Assembly: GCA_963597355.1 (NCBI GenBank)
Contig: CAVBPR010000018.1
Location: 124,001-188,000, forward strand
Direction of reading: 5' to 3'
Origin: UMGS1766 sp963597355
GTDB taxonomy: Bacteria > Bacillota > Clostridia > Oscillospirales > Oscillospiraceae
Length of the DNA stretch: 64,000 nt
The notes beneath the pieces are model-generated. The model was not told the origin of the DNA, searched no databases, and worked only from the letters and a program-made list of their open reading frames with translations. Made by a program: the position numbers and the translations under genes. Below are positions 8,160 to 16,602 of this stretch, in pieces. Positions within the stretch are counted from its first letter, which is position 1, and each line of letters begins with the position of its first letter.

Positions 8160-8798
8160 GTGAGTGAAAAGGAAAAGTTTCCGGTTGTAATCGACGTCAA
8201 CGAGATGGCGGAGCGCTACGGAATGGAAATGGAAGACGTGTATAAGCCCGACGGCACTTACGTCTCCAGAGATTATCATTGGGATCCGGCAGCGCTGCCC
8301 AAGGCTGTGGCTGAGGTGAAAGAGCGCAGCAAGGGTCAAAGCGTTGTAAAATTCATCAATCACTGCCCCAACTGGATGATCGCTGCCTTTGCAGCTGCCA
8401 TCCGTCCGGCGGTCTGCTTTATGAATGTCGGCCCTCAGGGCATGTACAACTCCTATCATGCCCCGTTCCGCATCGGGGAAAAGAGCCCGGCCTGCGAACT
8501 GTATTTTGAGCCGACGGTGAAAGATGACCGGATCTATCTGTCGGTTCAGTCCGAGGGCGACCCTCATCTGTTTGACGTGGACAAAATGTCCCTTATTACC
8601 GTACCGGAGGTTGAGCCGGGAAAACTGATGCTTCTTTCCGGCCTGATGACCCATCCGATGGCCATCAATGTCACTCTGGCGTATGCGGACACAGCAAAGG
8701 CCTTCTTCATTCGCTTCCATGAAGCGCCGGAGTATGTCTGCTGTGTTACCAATTGCGAGGAATATAAGATCGGAGACACCATCCCCGTGGAGGAATAA
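8160..8798 (+). CDS. Uncharacterised protein with two Csx3-like halves
   Basis: The 212-residue soluble protein starts at a GTG (8160) behind GAAAGGATGA. I cannot assign a function. Two stretches look like copies of one unit: residues about 59-105 (SVVKFINHCPNWMIAAFAA, PAVCFMNVGPQ) and about 152-207 (GKLMLLSGLMTHPMAINVTL, AKAFFIRF, YVCCVTNCEEYKIGDTIPV). The second copy resembles the Csx3 pattern of a strand, a helix after a Pro-containing loop, a strand, and a closing strand with GD-[VT]-I. Csx3 proteins are about 110 residues and usually CRISPR-linked; there is no CRISPR here. The match is by eye. It is the second gene of the gntP operon. Confidence 0.6.
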   Translation: MSEKEKFPVVIDVNEMAERYGMEMEDVYKPDGTYVSRDYHWDPAALPKAVAEVKERSKGQSVVKFINHCPNWMIAAFAAAIRPAVCFMNVGPQGMYNSYHAPFRIGEKSPACELYFEPTVKDDRIYLSVQSEGDPHLFDVDKMSLITVPEVEPGKLMLLSGLMTHPMAINVTLAYADTAKAFFIRFHEAPEYVCCVTNCEEYKIGDTIPVEE

Positions 8799-8841
8799 TC
8801 CATCCGGGACGGAAATCGGAAGCCATATCGGAGGAGTACCC

Positions 8842-9909
8842 ATGAGCAAGCGTCTAGCACATCTTCCACGCTACCTTGTCTTTCTGCCGCTGATCCTGTT
8901 TGTGATTCTGCTGTATGGAGGCATTTTGCAGCGGTTTATCCCTGCGGTTTCTGTGGGGGAGAAAAAGTACACAGCCGCGCAGTTCAATTACTGGTATTAC
9001 GAGGCCTATTTGAGCTATGTGGACGAGCACTATGATGAGCTGGACGAACTGGGATTGGATACCGGAACTGCACTGGACAAGCAGTCAACTGCCACCGGTC
9101 AGACCTGGGAAGACTATTTCCGGGTGCAGGCCGAGGAGAATCTGCAGGAAACAGAGGCACTGCTGGCGCTGGCGGATACCTACCATGTCTCTCTGGAGGC
9201 GGAGGATCTGCCGGCATACGAGCAGCGGCTGGCCAGTGCAGACGCAGAGTGCGCCGAGAGCGGAATCAGTCTGGAAGATTATGTCCGTTCTTATTATGGC
9301 TACAGCGTAACGGTTGCCAACTACAAAAAGCAGCTGCTGAAGGAAGTTGGAGCGGATGCGGTGCGCGCTGCCATAGAGGCATCCCTTGCACCATCCGACG
9401 AGGAGGCAGTAGCCTATGTTGCCCAGCATAAGGAGCTGGACGACTACAAGACAGCGAATATTCGCGTTGTGTGGTTTTCGGCAGCAACAGACCGCTTCAC
9501 CGGAGAAACCGGCGAGACACAGATGGCGGATATGCAATGCCGGGTGGAGCTTCTTCTCAATCGCTGGAACGAGCAAGGGGGAGATGAGACTGCATTTGCA
9601 GACATGGCAGAGCGGTATTCCGAACACGAAAGCGCAGTCGATGGCGGACAGCTGGACGGCGTTGTGAAGGCGGAACTTTCTTCGGCGCTGGAGGACTGGT
9701 TATTTGACGCTTCCCGGCAAAAGGGAGATGTTACCTCCTCTGTGACCGAGGAGGGCAGCTGGGTTGTTTATTACTGCGGTCAGGGCGAATCTGCCGCCGA
9801 ATTGAGTGCAAAGCAGATTCTGCTGGAACAGAGCGTAGAGGACTATTTGCATCAGCAGGAAGAGAATTTTCCTGTAAAAGAACACTTCGGCATGCAGATC
9901 GCCATGTGA
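8842..9909 (+). CDS. Membrane-anchored PpiC/PrsA-like peptidyl-prolyl isomerase
   Basis: This 355-residue protein has an N-terminal membrane anchor (about residues 10-29), an extracellular helical SurA/PrsA-like region with acidic composition, and a parvulin-type domain in the last 120 residues (FADMAERYSEHESAVDGGQLDGV and WVVYYC). Such proteins assist folding of exported proteins at the cell surface. The N-terminal region lacks a lipobox cysteine, so it is a membrane-anchored form and not a lipoprotein. The ATG at 8842 follows GGAGGAG. It lies 43 bases after the Csx3-like gene and 13 before the hydrolase-like gene. Confidence 0.8.
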   Translation: MSKRLAHLPRYLVFLPLILFVILLYGGILQRFIPAVSVGEKKYTAAQFNYWYYEAYLSYVDEHYDELDELGLDTGTALDKQSTATGQTWEDYFRVQAEENLQETEALLALADTYHVSLEAEDLPAYEQRLASADAECAESGISLEDYVRSYYGYSVTVANYKKQLLKEVGADAVRAAIEASLAPSDEEAVAYVAQHKELDDYKTANIRVVWFSAATDRFTGETGETQMADMQCRVELLLNRWNEQGGDETAFADMAERYSEHESAVDGGQLDGVVKAELSSALEDWLFDASRQKGDVTSSVTEEGSWVVYYCGQGESAAELSAKQILLEQSVEDYLHQQEENFPVKEHFGMQIAM

Positions 9910-9922
9910 GGAGGGAACGAAG

Positions 9923-10945
9923 ATGAAAAAAATCACGCTTCCCTTCCACCGGGATCAGCCCCGGGAGCGGGTGCACAGCCGCAAACAGAATATCGTCTAC
10001 GGCATTTTGATTGCCGTCATCCTGATCTTTGTGACCTGCTGGTGGGGGCGGGCGCTGACCAACGCCTACTACAACGCCTTCGTTGCCTATACGGACGATA
10101 ACGCCTCCGAGATCATTGAGAGCAATAGCCGTCTGGACGTGGATGCGGCAGTTTCAGAGGAGCTGAAACCGCTGCAGGAGGAGTTTGACTCCTGGAGAAA
10201 CCGGCATCTGGCGGACCGCTGCGATGTGGTTTCCCAGGACGGCACAAAGCTCCACGGACTGTACTATGACTGCGGGTTCGACCGCACCGTCATTGTGTTC
10301 CCCGGCTATGCAGTGAACAGCACAGGAGATTTCCTTTCCGCACCGTGGTACGAGGAACAGGGATGCAATGTGCTGATTACCGATCCCCGCACCAGTGGCG
10401 ATAGCGAGGGAACCTATCTGGGCTATGGCCTGTTCGAGCAGGCGGATGCGGCGGCATGGGTGGACTATGCGGTGGATACGCTGGGCAGTCAGCAGATTTA
10501 TCTTCATGGCATCGGAATGGGCGCCGGTGCAGTGCTGACCGCCGCAGGCAACGGCCTACTGAAGGAGCAGGTGAAGGGCATTGTGGCGGAGAGTGTTTAT
10601 GGTTCTCTGCGTCAGCTGGCGGAGTATGAAATTGGCAACTGGTTTCATCTGCCCAAATTTCCGCTGTTAAGCCTCATCAATTCCAAGATGGAGCGAACCG
10701 CCGGATATGGGCTGGATGATGTAAATTTGACAACAACGGTTCAGAAGGCAGAGCTTCCGGCAGTGTTTCTGGCGGGAGGAGCAGACAGCTATCTGCCGGC
10801 TGAATTTTCCCAAACTGTATATGATGCTTATTCCGGCCGGAAAACCTGGCTGGAGGTGGCAGATGCAGAGCATGGAGCGCTGTATCTGCGGGGACAAAAC
10901 GAAGTTCAGCAGGCGATTAAGACCCTGCTGGACGGGAAAATTTAA
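9923..10945 (+). CDS. Membrane-anchored alpha/beta hydrolase-fold protein lacking the serine nucleophile
   Basis: The 340-residue protein has one membrane segment (about residues 26-42) and an extracellular alpha/beta hydrolase fold: VIVFPGYAVNSTGD (oxyanion strand-loop), LITDPRTSGDSEG, the nucleophile elbow, GGADSYLP with Asp288 and AEHGALY with His317. The elbow reads GIGMG (residues 196-200), so the position that is serine in GxSxG is Gly198, coded GGA. The other two triad residues are kept. It may be a binding or scaffold protein, or use another chemistry. The ATG at 9923 follows GAGGGAACGAAG. Context: fourth gene of the gntP operon. Confidence 0.8.
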   Translation: MKKITLPFHRDQPRERVHSRKQNIVYGILIAVILIFVTCWWGRALTNAYYNAFVAYTDDNASEIIESNSRLDVDAAVSEELKPLQEEFDSWRNRHLADRCDVVSQDGTKLHGLYYDCGFDRTVIVFPGYAVNSTGDFLSAPWYEEQGCNVLITDPRTSGDSEGTYLGYGLFEQADAAAWVDYAVDTLGSQQIYLHGIGMGAGAVLTAAGNGLLKEQVKGIVAESVYGSLRQLAEYEIGNWFHLPKFPLLSLINSKMERTAGYGLDDVNLTTTVQKAELPAVFLAGGADSYLPAEFSQTVYDAYSGRKTWLEVADAEHGALYLRGQNEVQQAIKTLLDGKI

Positions 10946-10959
10946 AGGAGGCAAAGAAA

Positions 10960-11256
10960 ATGGATCTCTCTGGAATCTATAACTGCACAATGCACACCCC
11001 CATCGGTGAGCGCTATATCGTGCTGGACATTCATGTCGCACCGGATGGACAGATCACCGGCACGCTGGACGGCGACGATCACGGCTGCTCCGCATTCAAG
11101 TGGGGCCACGTGGTGGACGACAAGTATCTGTTTTTCAACACCTTCCCCCACGACTGCGACCTGACCTTCTTCGGCGTGGTCGAAGAGGACGGCCGTTTCT
11201 ATGGGGCCAATTTCCACAAGGGACATTCCTCTTTGTTCGATGGCAAACGCGCCTGA
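10960..11256 (+). CDS. Small beta-rich protein, lipocalin-like, function unknown
   Basis: This 98-residue protein has no signal peptide or membrane segment. It reads as a run of short strands (GIYNCTMHTPIGERYIVLDI, APDGQITGTL, KYLFFNTF, CDLTFFGVVEEDGRFYGAN), a pattern like small lipocalin-type barrels that bind hydrophobic ligands. The start ATG is preceded by AAAGGAGG. Codon choice is biased to C- and G-ending codons, unlike the two genes before it. It lies 14 bases after the hydrolase-like gene. The fold is inferred by eye and the function is unknown. Confidence 0.6.
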   Translation: MDLSGIYNCTMHTPIGERYIVLDIHVAPDGQITGTLDGDDHGCSAFKWGHVVDDKYLFFNTFPHDCDLTFFGVVEEDGRFYGANFHKGHSSLFDGKRA

Positions 11257-11309
11257 GACAAAGTTCAATGTAAATCAGACCATCATTTCACCTGAGGAGG
11301 TAATTTACT

Positions 11310-12014
11310 ATGACCAACGAAGAATTGGCTTTGAAGCTGGATGAAATGCAGCTGAAAATCGACCGCCTTGAGGCAGTCAACATCTGCGCAAACCTGATGA
11401 GCCGCTATGTAAACTATCATGCCGCTTTCCGTCACAAGGACTATGTGAAGTTCTGGGCTCAGCGGGATGACGACATTCTGGAGATGCCCTGGGGCAAGTA
11501 TCTGGGCTATGAGAGTGTGAAAAAGTGCTACCTGGAGCACCATGCAGACCGGGGCGACGAGGGCGCAGAGGAGAAGATGAAGGGCGCTGTGTTCTTCCAT
11601 CATCTGGACACCCCCATCATCGAGGTTGCTGCCGATGGCAAGACCGCTCGCGGCGCCTGGTGGTCTCCCGGACACGAGACCTTCCCCCGTGCAGACCGTG
11701 AGCCGGGTCAGAGCGCAATCTGGGCCTGGAGCAAGTACGGCGCGGACTTCATCAAGGAGGAAGACGGCTGGAAGATCTGGCGCATGCGCATCTATCCCAT
11801 GTTCAAGACTCCGGTGGGCATGTCCTGGACCGAGTGGAGCCAGTTCTCCGGTCCCATGGATCTGTCCGAGTTCCCGCCCACGGACGCACCTTGCACCGAT
11901 ACTCCCTGGTACATGAGCGTGAACAATGTTTATCCCACCGACCAGCCGGATCCCCCCGTGCCCTATGGCAGCTATTCCGAGTTGAAGAAGACCTTCTTCG
12001 GTGATATGATTTAA
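11310..12014 (+). CDS. SnoaL-like (NTF2-fold) protein
   Basis: The 234-residue protein opens with a helix (ELALKLDEMQLKIDRLEAVNICANLMSRYVNY) followed by the F-x-R-x-KD-x-V-x-FWAQ pattern and a curved sheet (FFHHLDTPIIEVAADGKTARGAWWSPGHE, WAWSKYGADFIKEEDGWKIWRMRIYPMF). This is the SnoaL-like/NTF2 fold, used by polyketide cyclases, dehydratases such as BaiE and ligand-binding proteins. It is longer than the usual 130-170 residues because of a C-terminal tail rich in Pro. The ATG follows TGAGGAGGT. It is the last gene of the operon, before a strong terminator, and has highly biased codons. The substrate is unknown. Confidence 0.75.
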   Translation: MTNEELALKLDEMQLKIDRLEAVNICANLMSRYVNYHAAFRHKDYVKFWAQRDDDILEMPWGKYLGYESVKKCYLEHHADRGDEGAEEKMKGAVFFHHLDTPIIEVAADGKTARGAWWSPGHETFPRADREPGQSAIWAWSKYGADFIKEEDGWKIWRMRIYPMFKTPVGMSWTEWSQFSGPMDLSEFPPTDAPCTDTPWYMSVNNVYPTDQPDPPVPYGSYSELKKTFFGDMI

Positions 12015-12062
12015 GCCAACAGAAAACAAGTTCCTCTTTTCTCTTCTATTCCCCCCAACAAA

Positions 12063-12105
12063 AGTTTCGCCGCTGAATTTATCGTTCAGTGGCGAGCTTT
12101 TTTCT
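12063..12105 (+). terminator. Terminator of the gntP operon
   Basis: CGCCGCTGAA pairs with TTCAGTGGCG (one G-T pair) around a seven-base loop, followed by AGCTTTTTTC. Confidence 0.85.
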
Positions 12106-12110
12106 CCGTT

Positions 12111-12137
12111 TGACTTTACAGGACAATTGCTTATAAT
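12111..12137 (+). promoter_or_regulatory. Promoter of the 138-residue hypothetical gene
   Basis: TTGACT and TATAAT are about 15 bases apart, directly after the previous terminator. The start of transcription would be about 20 bases before the ribosome site. Confidence 0.6.
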
Positions 12138-12177
12138 ATCGGGTAAGAAGATTGTGTATGGAGGGAGGCGCTTCGCT

Positions 12178-12594
12178 TTGGAGCTTCACTTGACGAAAAA
12201 ACAATATCGGCGGCTGCTGGATATGGCATATATCGGGAATTGGGTGTTGAATTCCACCCGGGGGAACGATCGGTTTCAGGATTACGACGAGGTGGAATCC
12301 CTTCTGTTTCAGCAGGCGGCGGCAGAGGGAATGCCGTCTCTTGCAGAGCAGTGGCGGGGAAACGCGGTGCCATCCCGGGCTTTTACAGAGGGCGGAATTC
12401 ATGAGGCAATTGCCGACTATGAGGATGCGGTCTTTTTCAATATTCTGGCGGAAGAACTTGCACGGCGGGATATGGAGGATGCCCCGATTGATGAGTCCAA
12501 TTACGCGGAGCTTACCCAGCGTATGGAGGCCTATATGACGGAATTCGAGGCCCATGGAACGGATCACATCCAGGTGGAAAGCGACCTGATTTAA
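12178..12594 (+). CDS. Hypothetical protein
   Basis: I do not recognise this 138-residue protein. It is acidic and largely helical, with no signal peptide or membrane segment: LTKKQYRRLLDMAYIGNWVLNS, DEVESLLFQQAAAEG, AIADYEDAVFFNILAEELARRD and NYAELTQRMEAYMTEFEAHG. The start is a TTG at 12178, because GGAGGGAGG lies about nine bases upstream; an in-frame TTG 51 bases earlier falls between the -10 box and the likely transcription start and cannot be used. It is a single gene with its own promoter and terminator. Confidence 0.75.
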   Translation: MELHLTKKQYRRLLDMAYIGNWVLNSTRGNDRFQDYDEVESLLFQQAAAEGMPSLAEQWRGNAVPSRAFTEGGIHEAIADYEDAVFFNILAEELARRDMEDAPIDESNYAELTQRMEAYMTEFEAHGTDHIQVESDLI

Positions 12595-12602
12595 GAGAAA
12601 AA

Positions 12603-12640
12603 AGAGATCTGTCGCAGTGGTTGCGGCAGATCTTTTCTTA
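12603..12640 (+). terminator. Terminator after the hypothetical gene
   Basis: AGATCTGTCGCA pairs with TGCGGCAGATCT around GTGGT, followed by TTTTCTT. Confidence 0.85.
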
Positions 12641-12668
12641 TAGCAGATGAGAGTAACCCCTATAGTGC

Positions 12669-12705
12669 AAAAAAAGGGATGACCGTGGTGGTCATCCCTT
12701 TTTTG
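12669..12705 (-). terminator. Terminator of the V-ATPase operon (bidirectional shape)
   Basis: AAAAAAGGGATGACC pairs with GGTCATCCCTTTTTT, so it has A- and T-runs on both sides. It lies directly after the stop codon of the last V-ATPase gene. Confidence 0.85.
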
Positions 12706-13404
12706 TTAGCCAGCGTTTTCTTCTGCCTTGGCAAGAGCCGCGGCATCTTCCTTACGCTTTTCTTCAATGCTCTGCTGCAACAGCATGTCCTTCACCTTCA
12801 TCAGGCGGGTGGTGGTGTTGCGGTCATTTTCCTCCAGCTTCATGGAGATGTATTTGATACTCTGCTCCATTTGGGGGATCATGACATATTCCAGTGCATT
12901 AACGCGGCGGCGGGTCTTTTCGATCTCTTCCGCCAGCAACTGGGTGGTCTTCTCGATCTGAGCAAGACGCAGCATATCCTGAAATACAGAGGAGAGCGCG
13001 TCGACCGCTCCGTCCAGCTCACAGCTGGTGGTGGCGAAGCCGTAAGGATAGATATCTCCGGCAGAGCCACCAACGGAGTGGAAATCGTAGACCGGCACAT
13101 TCACCGACATGATGTTCTTGGTGGTCATGCCCAGTTCTACGCTTTGCTTGGGATACAGAAGCGCCTGCTCCAGCATTTCCGCACTCATGAGGGCAGAGGC
13201 CACAGTGAACGAGCCATGGGCTTGTTTCAAACCGTCCTCTACCCGTTTGCGTACTTCGCGGTTTTCACGCACCACGTCAAGAAACTGCTTCATCAGCTCG
13301 TCCCGCTTGTCTTTCAGCAGCTTGTGGCCGCGGGTTGCGGTTTTCAAACGACCCTTTAAACGGGTCAGTTCCATACGAGTGGCGCTTACGGTGGTGTTAG
13401 CCAT
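12706..13404 (-). CDS. atpD: V-type ATP synthase/ATPase subunit D
   Basis: Subunit D forms the central rotor shaft with F, inside the A3B3 ring. The 232-residue product has the family start TVSATRMELTRLKGRLKTATRGHKLLKDKRDELMKQF and two long coiled-coil helices at the ends (the second about residues 140-220, ending TRRRVNALEYVMIPQMEQSIKYI). It is the last gene of the nine-gene operon, 15 bases after subunit B. The name atpD follows V-type usage; it is not the F-type beta subunit. Length is usual for the family. Confidence 0.95.
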   Translation of the reverse strand: MANTTVSATRMELTRLKGRLKTATRGHKLLKDKRDELMKQFLDVVRENREVRKRVEDGLKQAHGSFTVASALMSAEMLEQALLYPKQSVELGMTTKNIMSVNVPVYDFHSVGGSAGDIYPYGFATTSCELDGAVDALSSVFQDMLRLAQIEKTTQLLAEEIEKTRRRVNALEYVMIPQMEQSIKYISMKLEENDRNTTTRLMKVKDMLLQQSIEEKRKEDAAALAKAEENAG

Positions 13405-13419
13405 GGAAAGTGACCTCCC

Positions 13420-14802
13420 TTACTCCGCGTCTTTCTTGGGAAGGTACTTTTCGATGTGCTCCTCCTTGATACGCTTCAGCTCGGTGACCGGCAGAATGCT
13501 CAGCAGCTCCCAGCCCAGATCCAAAGTCTCCTGAATGGAGCGGTTTTCGTCGGGACCCTGTGCGACATAGCGCTTTTCAAACTCCTCAGCGAACTTTGCA
13601 TACAGCAGATCCGTGGGGGACAGGGCGGCCTCACCCAGAATGCTCATCAGTTCCTTTGCTTCCTTACCGGTAGCATAGGCGGCGAACAGCTGGTTCATGG
13701 TGCCAGAGTGATCTTCACGGGTCTTTCCTTCGCCGATGCCCTTATCCTTCAGACGGCTCAGAGAAGGCAGCACGTCCACCGGAGGCACAATGCCGCGGTG
13801 ATACAGATCACGGCTAAGAATGATCTGACCCTCGGTGATGTAGCCGGTCAGGTCGGGGATGGGGTGGGTCTTGTCGTCTTCCGGCATGGTCAGGATAGGA
13901 ATCATGGTGATGGAACCTTCCTTGCCCAGCTGACGGCCGGCACGTTCATACATGGTGGCCAGGTCAGTGTACAGATAGCCGGGATAGCCGCGGCGGCCGG
14001 GGACTTCCTTCTTTGCAGCGGAAATCTCACGCAGAGCTTCGGCATAGTTGGTGATGTCGGTCATGATGACCAGAACGTGCATGCCCTGCTCAAATGCCAG
14101 ATACTCTGCTGCGGTCAGCGCCATACGAGGAGTAGAAATACGCTCAACAGCGGGGTCGTTTGCCAGGTTGGAGAACATGACCGTACGGTCAATTGCGCCG
14201 GTACGGCGGAACTCCTGCACAAAGTAGTCCGACTCTTCGAAGGTGATACCGATGGCGGCAAAGACAACGGCGAAGTTGCTCTTGCCGTCCAGAACCTTTG
14301 CCTGACGGGCAATCTGAGCCGCCAGCTGGGCGTGGGGCAGACCGGAGCCGGAGAAGATCGGCAGCTTCTGGCCACGAACCAGAGTGTTCAGACCGTCAAT
14401 GGTGGAAATACCGGTCTGGATGAACTCGTTGGGGTAGTCACGGGCAGCGGGGTTCATAGCAAGACCGTTGATGTCCCGGTATTCCTCTGCCAGAATGGCA
14501 GGACCGCCATCAATGGGATCGCCCATGCCGTTAAACACGCGGCCGAGCATGTCCTTGCTGACGCCCAGCTGCAGGGGGTGACCCAGGAAACGAACCTTGG
14601 ACTGAGCCAGGTTAATGCCTGCAGCGGCTTCAAACAGCTGTACAACTGCCTTGTCGCCGTTGACTTCCAGCACCTTGCCGCGGCGGACGGAACCGTCCGG
14701 CAGCTCTACTTCAACCAGTTCGTCGTAGGCAACGCCTTCCACCTGATCGACCACCATCAAAGGAGAAACGATCTCCCGGATCGTGCGATATTCTTTGATC
14801 AT
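13420..14802 (-). CDS. atpB: V-type ATP synthase/ATPase subunit B
   Basis: Subunit B is the regulatory, non-catalytic member of the A3B3 head. The 460-residue protein has the family pattern (LVVDQVEGVAYDELVE, FSGSGLPHAQLAAQIARQAKV, NLANDPAVERISTPRMAL, GYPGYLYTDLATMYERAG, ITMIPILTMPEDDKTHPIPDLTGYITEGQI). It lacks a full P-loop, as expected for B. Its start ATG shares one base with the stop codon of subunit A (TGATG), so A and B are translationally coupled and should be made in equal amounts. Confidence 0.97.
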   Translation of the reverse strand: MIKEYRTIREIVSPLMVVDQVEGVAYDELVEVELPDGSVRRGKVLEVNGDKAVVQLFEAAAGINLAQSKVRFLGHPLQLGVSKDMLGRVFNGMGDPIDGGPAILAEEYRDINGLAMNPAARDYPNEFIQTGISTIDGLNTLVRGQKLPIFSGSGLPHAQLAAQIARQAKVLDGKSNFAVVFAAIGITFEESDYFVQEFRRTGAIDRTVMFSNLANDPAVERISTPRMALTAAEYLAFEQGMHVLVIMTDITNYAEALREISAAKKEVPGRRGYPGYLYTDLATMYERAGRQLGKEGSITMIPILTMPEDDKTHPIPDLTGYITEGQIILSRDLYHRGIVPPVDVLPSLSRLKDKGIGEGKTREDHSGTMNQLFAAYATGKEAKELMSILGEAALSPTDLLYAKFAEEFEKRYVAQGPDENRSIQETLDLGWELLSILPVTELKRIKEEHIEKYLPKKDAE

Positions 14803-16574
14803 CAGTCAACCTCTCCTTTCGCAGCCAGTTCATCGATCTGCTCGGTCATTTCCTGAGCGATGCGGGCGTAGACCTGCTCATACTGATCCACCGGCACGCT
14901 CTTTGCACGGCCGATTCCGGCCCGTGCGCCAATGCTGAACAGTTCGGAAACGTCGGCACCCTTCTTGATGGCCTCGCGGCACTGATCATCATAGTCCAGA
15001 ATCAGCTTCATCATGAGGTACTGACGGCGATAGTCAGAGAAGGAGTCAATATCCACAAAGGCGTTCTGCTGCAGGAAGTCCTCGCGAATCATCTTTGCGG
15101 TTTCCAGAGTGAGCTGGTCCGTGGGGGACAGGCTGTCCTTACCGACCAGCTGAACGATTTCGTTCAGGTTGCTCTCTTCCTGAAGAATGGTCATAGCGCG
15201 GGTGCGGTTTTCATAGAATCCCTTGCCCAGCTGCTCATCAAACCAGGGCTTCAGAGTGTCCAGATACAGGGAGTAGGAGTTCAGCCAGTTGATGGCAGGG
15301 AAGTGACGGCGATAGGCCAGAGAGGAGTCCAGGCTCCAGAACACCTTAACGATGCGCATGGTGCCCTGGCTGACCGGCTCAGAAAGGTCGCCGCCGGGAG
15401 GGGAAACAGCGCCGACTGCGGTCAGACTGCCGCGACGCTCTTCGTCAGAGCCCAGGCACTGCACAACACCGGCACGTTCGTAGAACTCGGCGATACGGCT
15501 GGCCAGATAGGCGGGGTAGCCTTCTTCACCGGGCATTTCTTCCAGTCGGCCGGACATCTCACGCAGAGCCTCGGCCCAACGGGAGGTGGAGTCAGCGATA
15601 ACAGCCACGTCATAGCCCATATCGCGGAAATATTCTGCGATGGTGATACCGGTATAGATGGACGCTTCACGGGCGGCCACGGGCATATCAGAGGTGTTTG
15701 CGATCAAAACGGTACGCTTCATCAGCGTCTCGCCGGTACGGGGGTCGACCAGTTCGGGGAACTCCCGCAGAACGTCGGTCATCTCGTTGCCGCGCTCGCC
15801 GCAGCCGATGTAGATAACGATGTCCACGTCAGACCACTTTGCCAGAGCGTGCTGCACAACCGTCTTGCCGGAACCGAAGGGGCCGGGAACAGCGGCGGTG
15901 CCGCCCTTTGCCACAGGGAACATGGTGTCGATGACACGCTGTCCGGACTGCAGAGGAGTGGACGGGGTAAATTTACGCTTGTAGGGACGGCCGCGGCGGA
16001 CAGGCCACTTCTGCATCATGGTCAGTTCCTTCACGGAACCGTCAGCCAGCTTGATCTTGGCGATCACGTCGGTGACAGTGTAGCTGCCGGAGGAGATGGA
16101 TTCCACCGTGCCGGACACGCCGGCGGGAACCATGATCTTGTGCAGGATGGAGGGAGTTTCCTGAACCTCGCCCAGGAAATCGCCGGTGGTCACCTTGTCG
16201 CCGACTTTTGCGGTGGCAACAAAGTCCCATTTCTTCTCCCGATCCAGTGCGGCGACTTCAATGCCGCGGGTGATGTTTGCGCTGCCGGTCTGCTCCATGA
16301 TCTTTTCCAGCGGGCGCTGAATGCCGTCGTAGATGTTTTCCAGCAGACCTGGACCAAGTTCGACAGACAGAGGGGCGCCGGTGGAAACAACCTCAGCACC
16401 GGGGCCGAGGCCGGAGGTCTCTTCATAGACCTGAATGGAGGCAGCGTCGCCGGTCATGGTCAGAATTTCGCCGATGAGTCGCTGCTCACCGACGCGGACC
16501 ACGTCGGACATATTGGCATCGGCCATGCCGGTTGCAACCACCAGCGGGCCGGAAACCTTGACAATTTTGCCCAT
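14802..16574 (-). CDS. atpA: V-type ATP synthase/ATPase catalytic subunit A
   Basis: Subunit A hydrolyses or makes ATP in the cytoplasmic head. The 590-residue protein shows the long V-type insertion, the P-loop GPFGSGKT, the catalytic region GCGERGNEMTDVLREFPEL and the ADSTSRWAEALREMSGRLEEMPGEEGYP block. The ATG at 16574 begins the conserved GKIVKVSGPLVVA strand; an in-frame start 21 bases upstream is not needed. It is separated from the F gene by 89 bases holding a strong hairpin, the longest gap among these operon genes. Confidence 0.97.
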   Translation of the reverse strand: MGKIVKVSGPLVVATGMADANMSDVVRVGEQRLIGEILTMTGDAASIQVYEETSGLGPGAEVVSTGAPLSVELGPGLLENIYDGIQRPLEKIMEQTGSANITRGIEVAALDREKKWDFVATAKVGDKVTTGDFLGEVQETPSILHKIMVPAGVSGTVESISSGSYTVTDVIAKIKLADGSVKELTMMQKWPVRRGRPYKRKFTPSTPLQSGQRVIDTMFPVAKGGTAAVPGPFGSGKTVVQHALAKWSDVDIVIYIGCGERGNEMTDVLREFPELVDPRTGETLMKRTVLIANTSDMPVAAREASIYTGITIAEYFRDMGYDVAVIADSTSRWAEALREMSGRLEEMPGEEGYPAYLASRIAEFYERAGVVQCLGSDEERRGSLTAVGAVSPPGGDLSEPVSQGTMRIVKVFWSLDSSLAYRRHFPAINWLNSYSLYLDTLKPWFDEQLGKGFYENRTRAMTILQEESNLNEIVQLVGKDSLSPTDQLTLETAKMIREDFLQQNAFVDIDSFSDYRRQYLMMKLILDYDDQCREAIKKGADVSELFSIGARAGIGRAKSVPVDQYEQVYARIAQEMTEQIDELAAKGEVD

Positions 16575-16602
16575 TGTATGAAACCTTCTTTCCAATGAGG
16601 GT

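Noticed and set aside
8160..8798. CRISPR-associated gene call for the Csx3-like protein
   Set aside because: No repeats, cas genes or spacers are present; the protein is nearly twice the usual length and sits in a metabolic operon.
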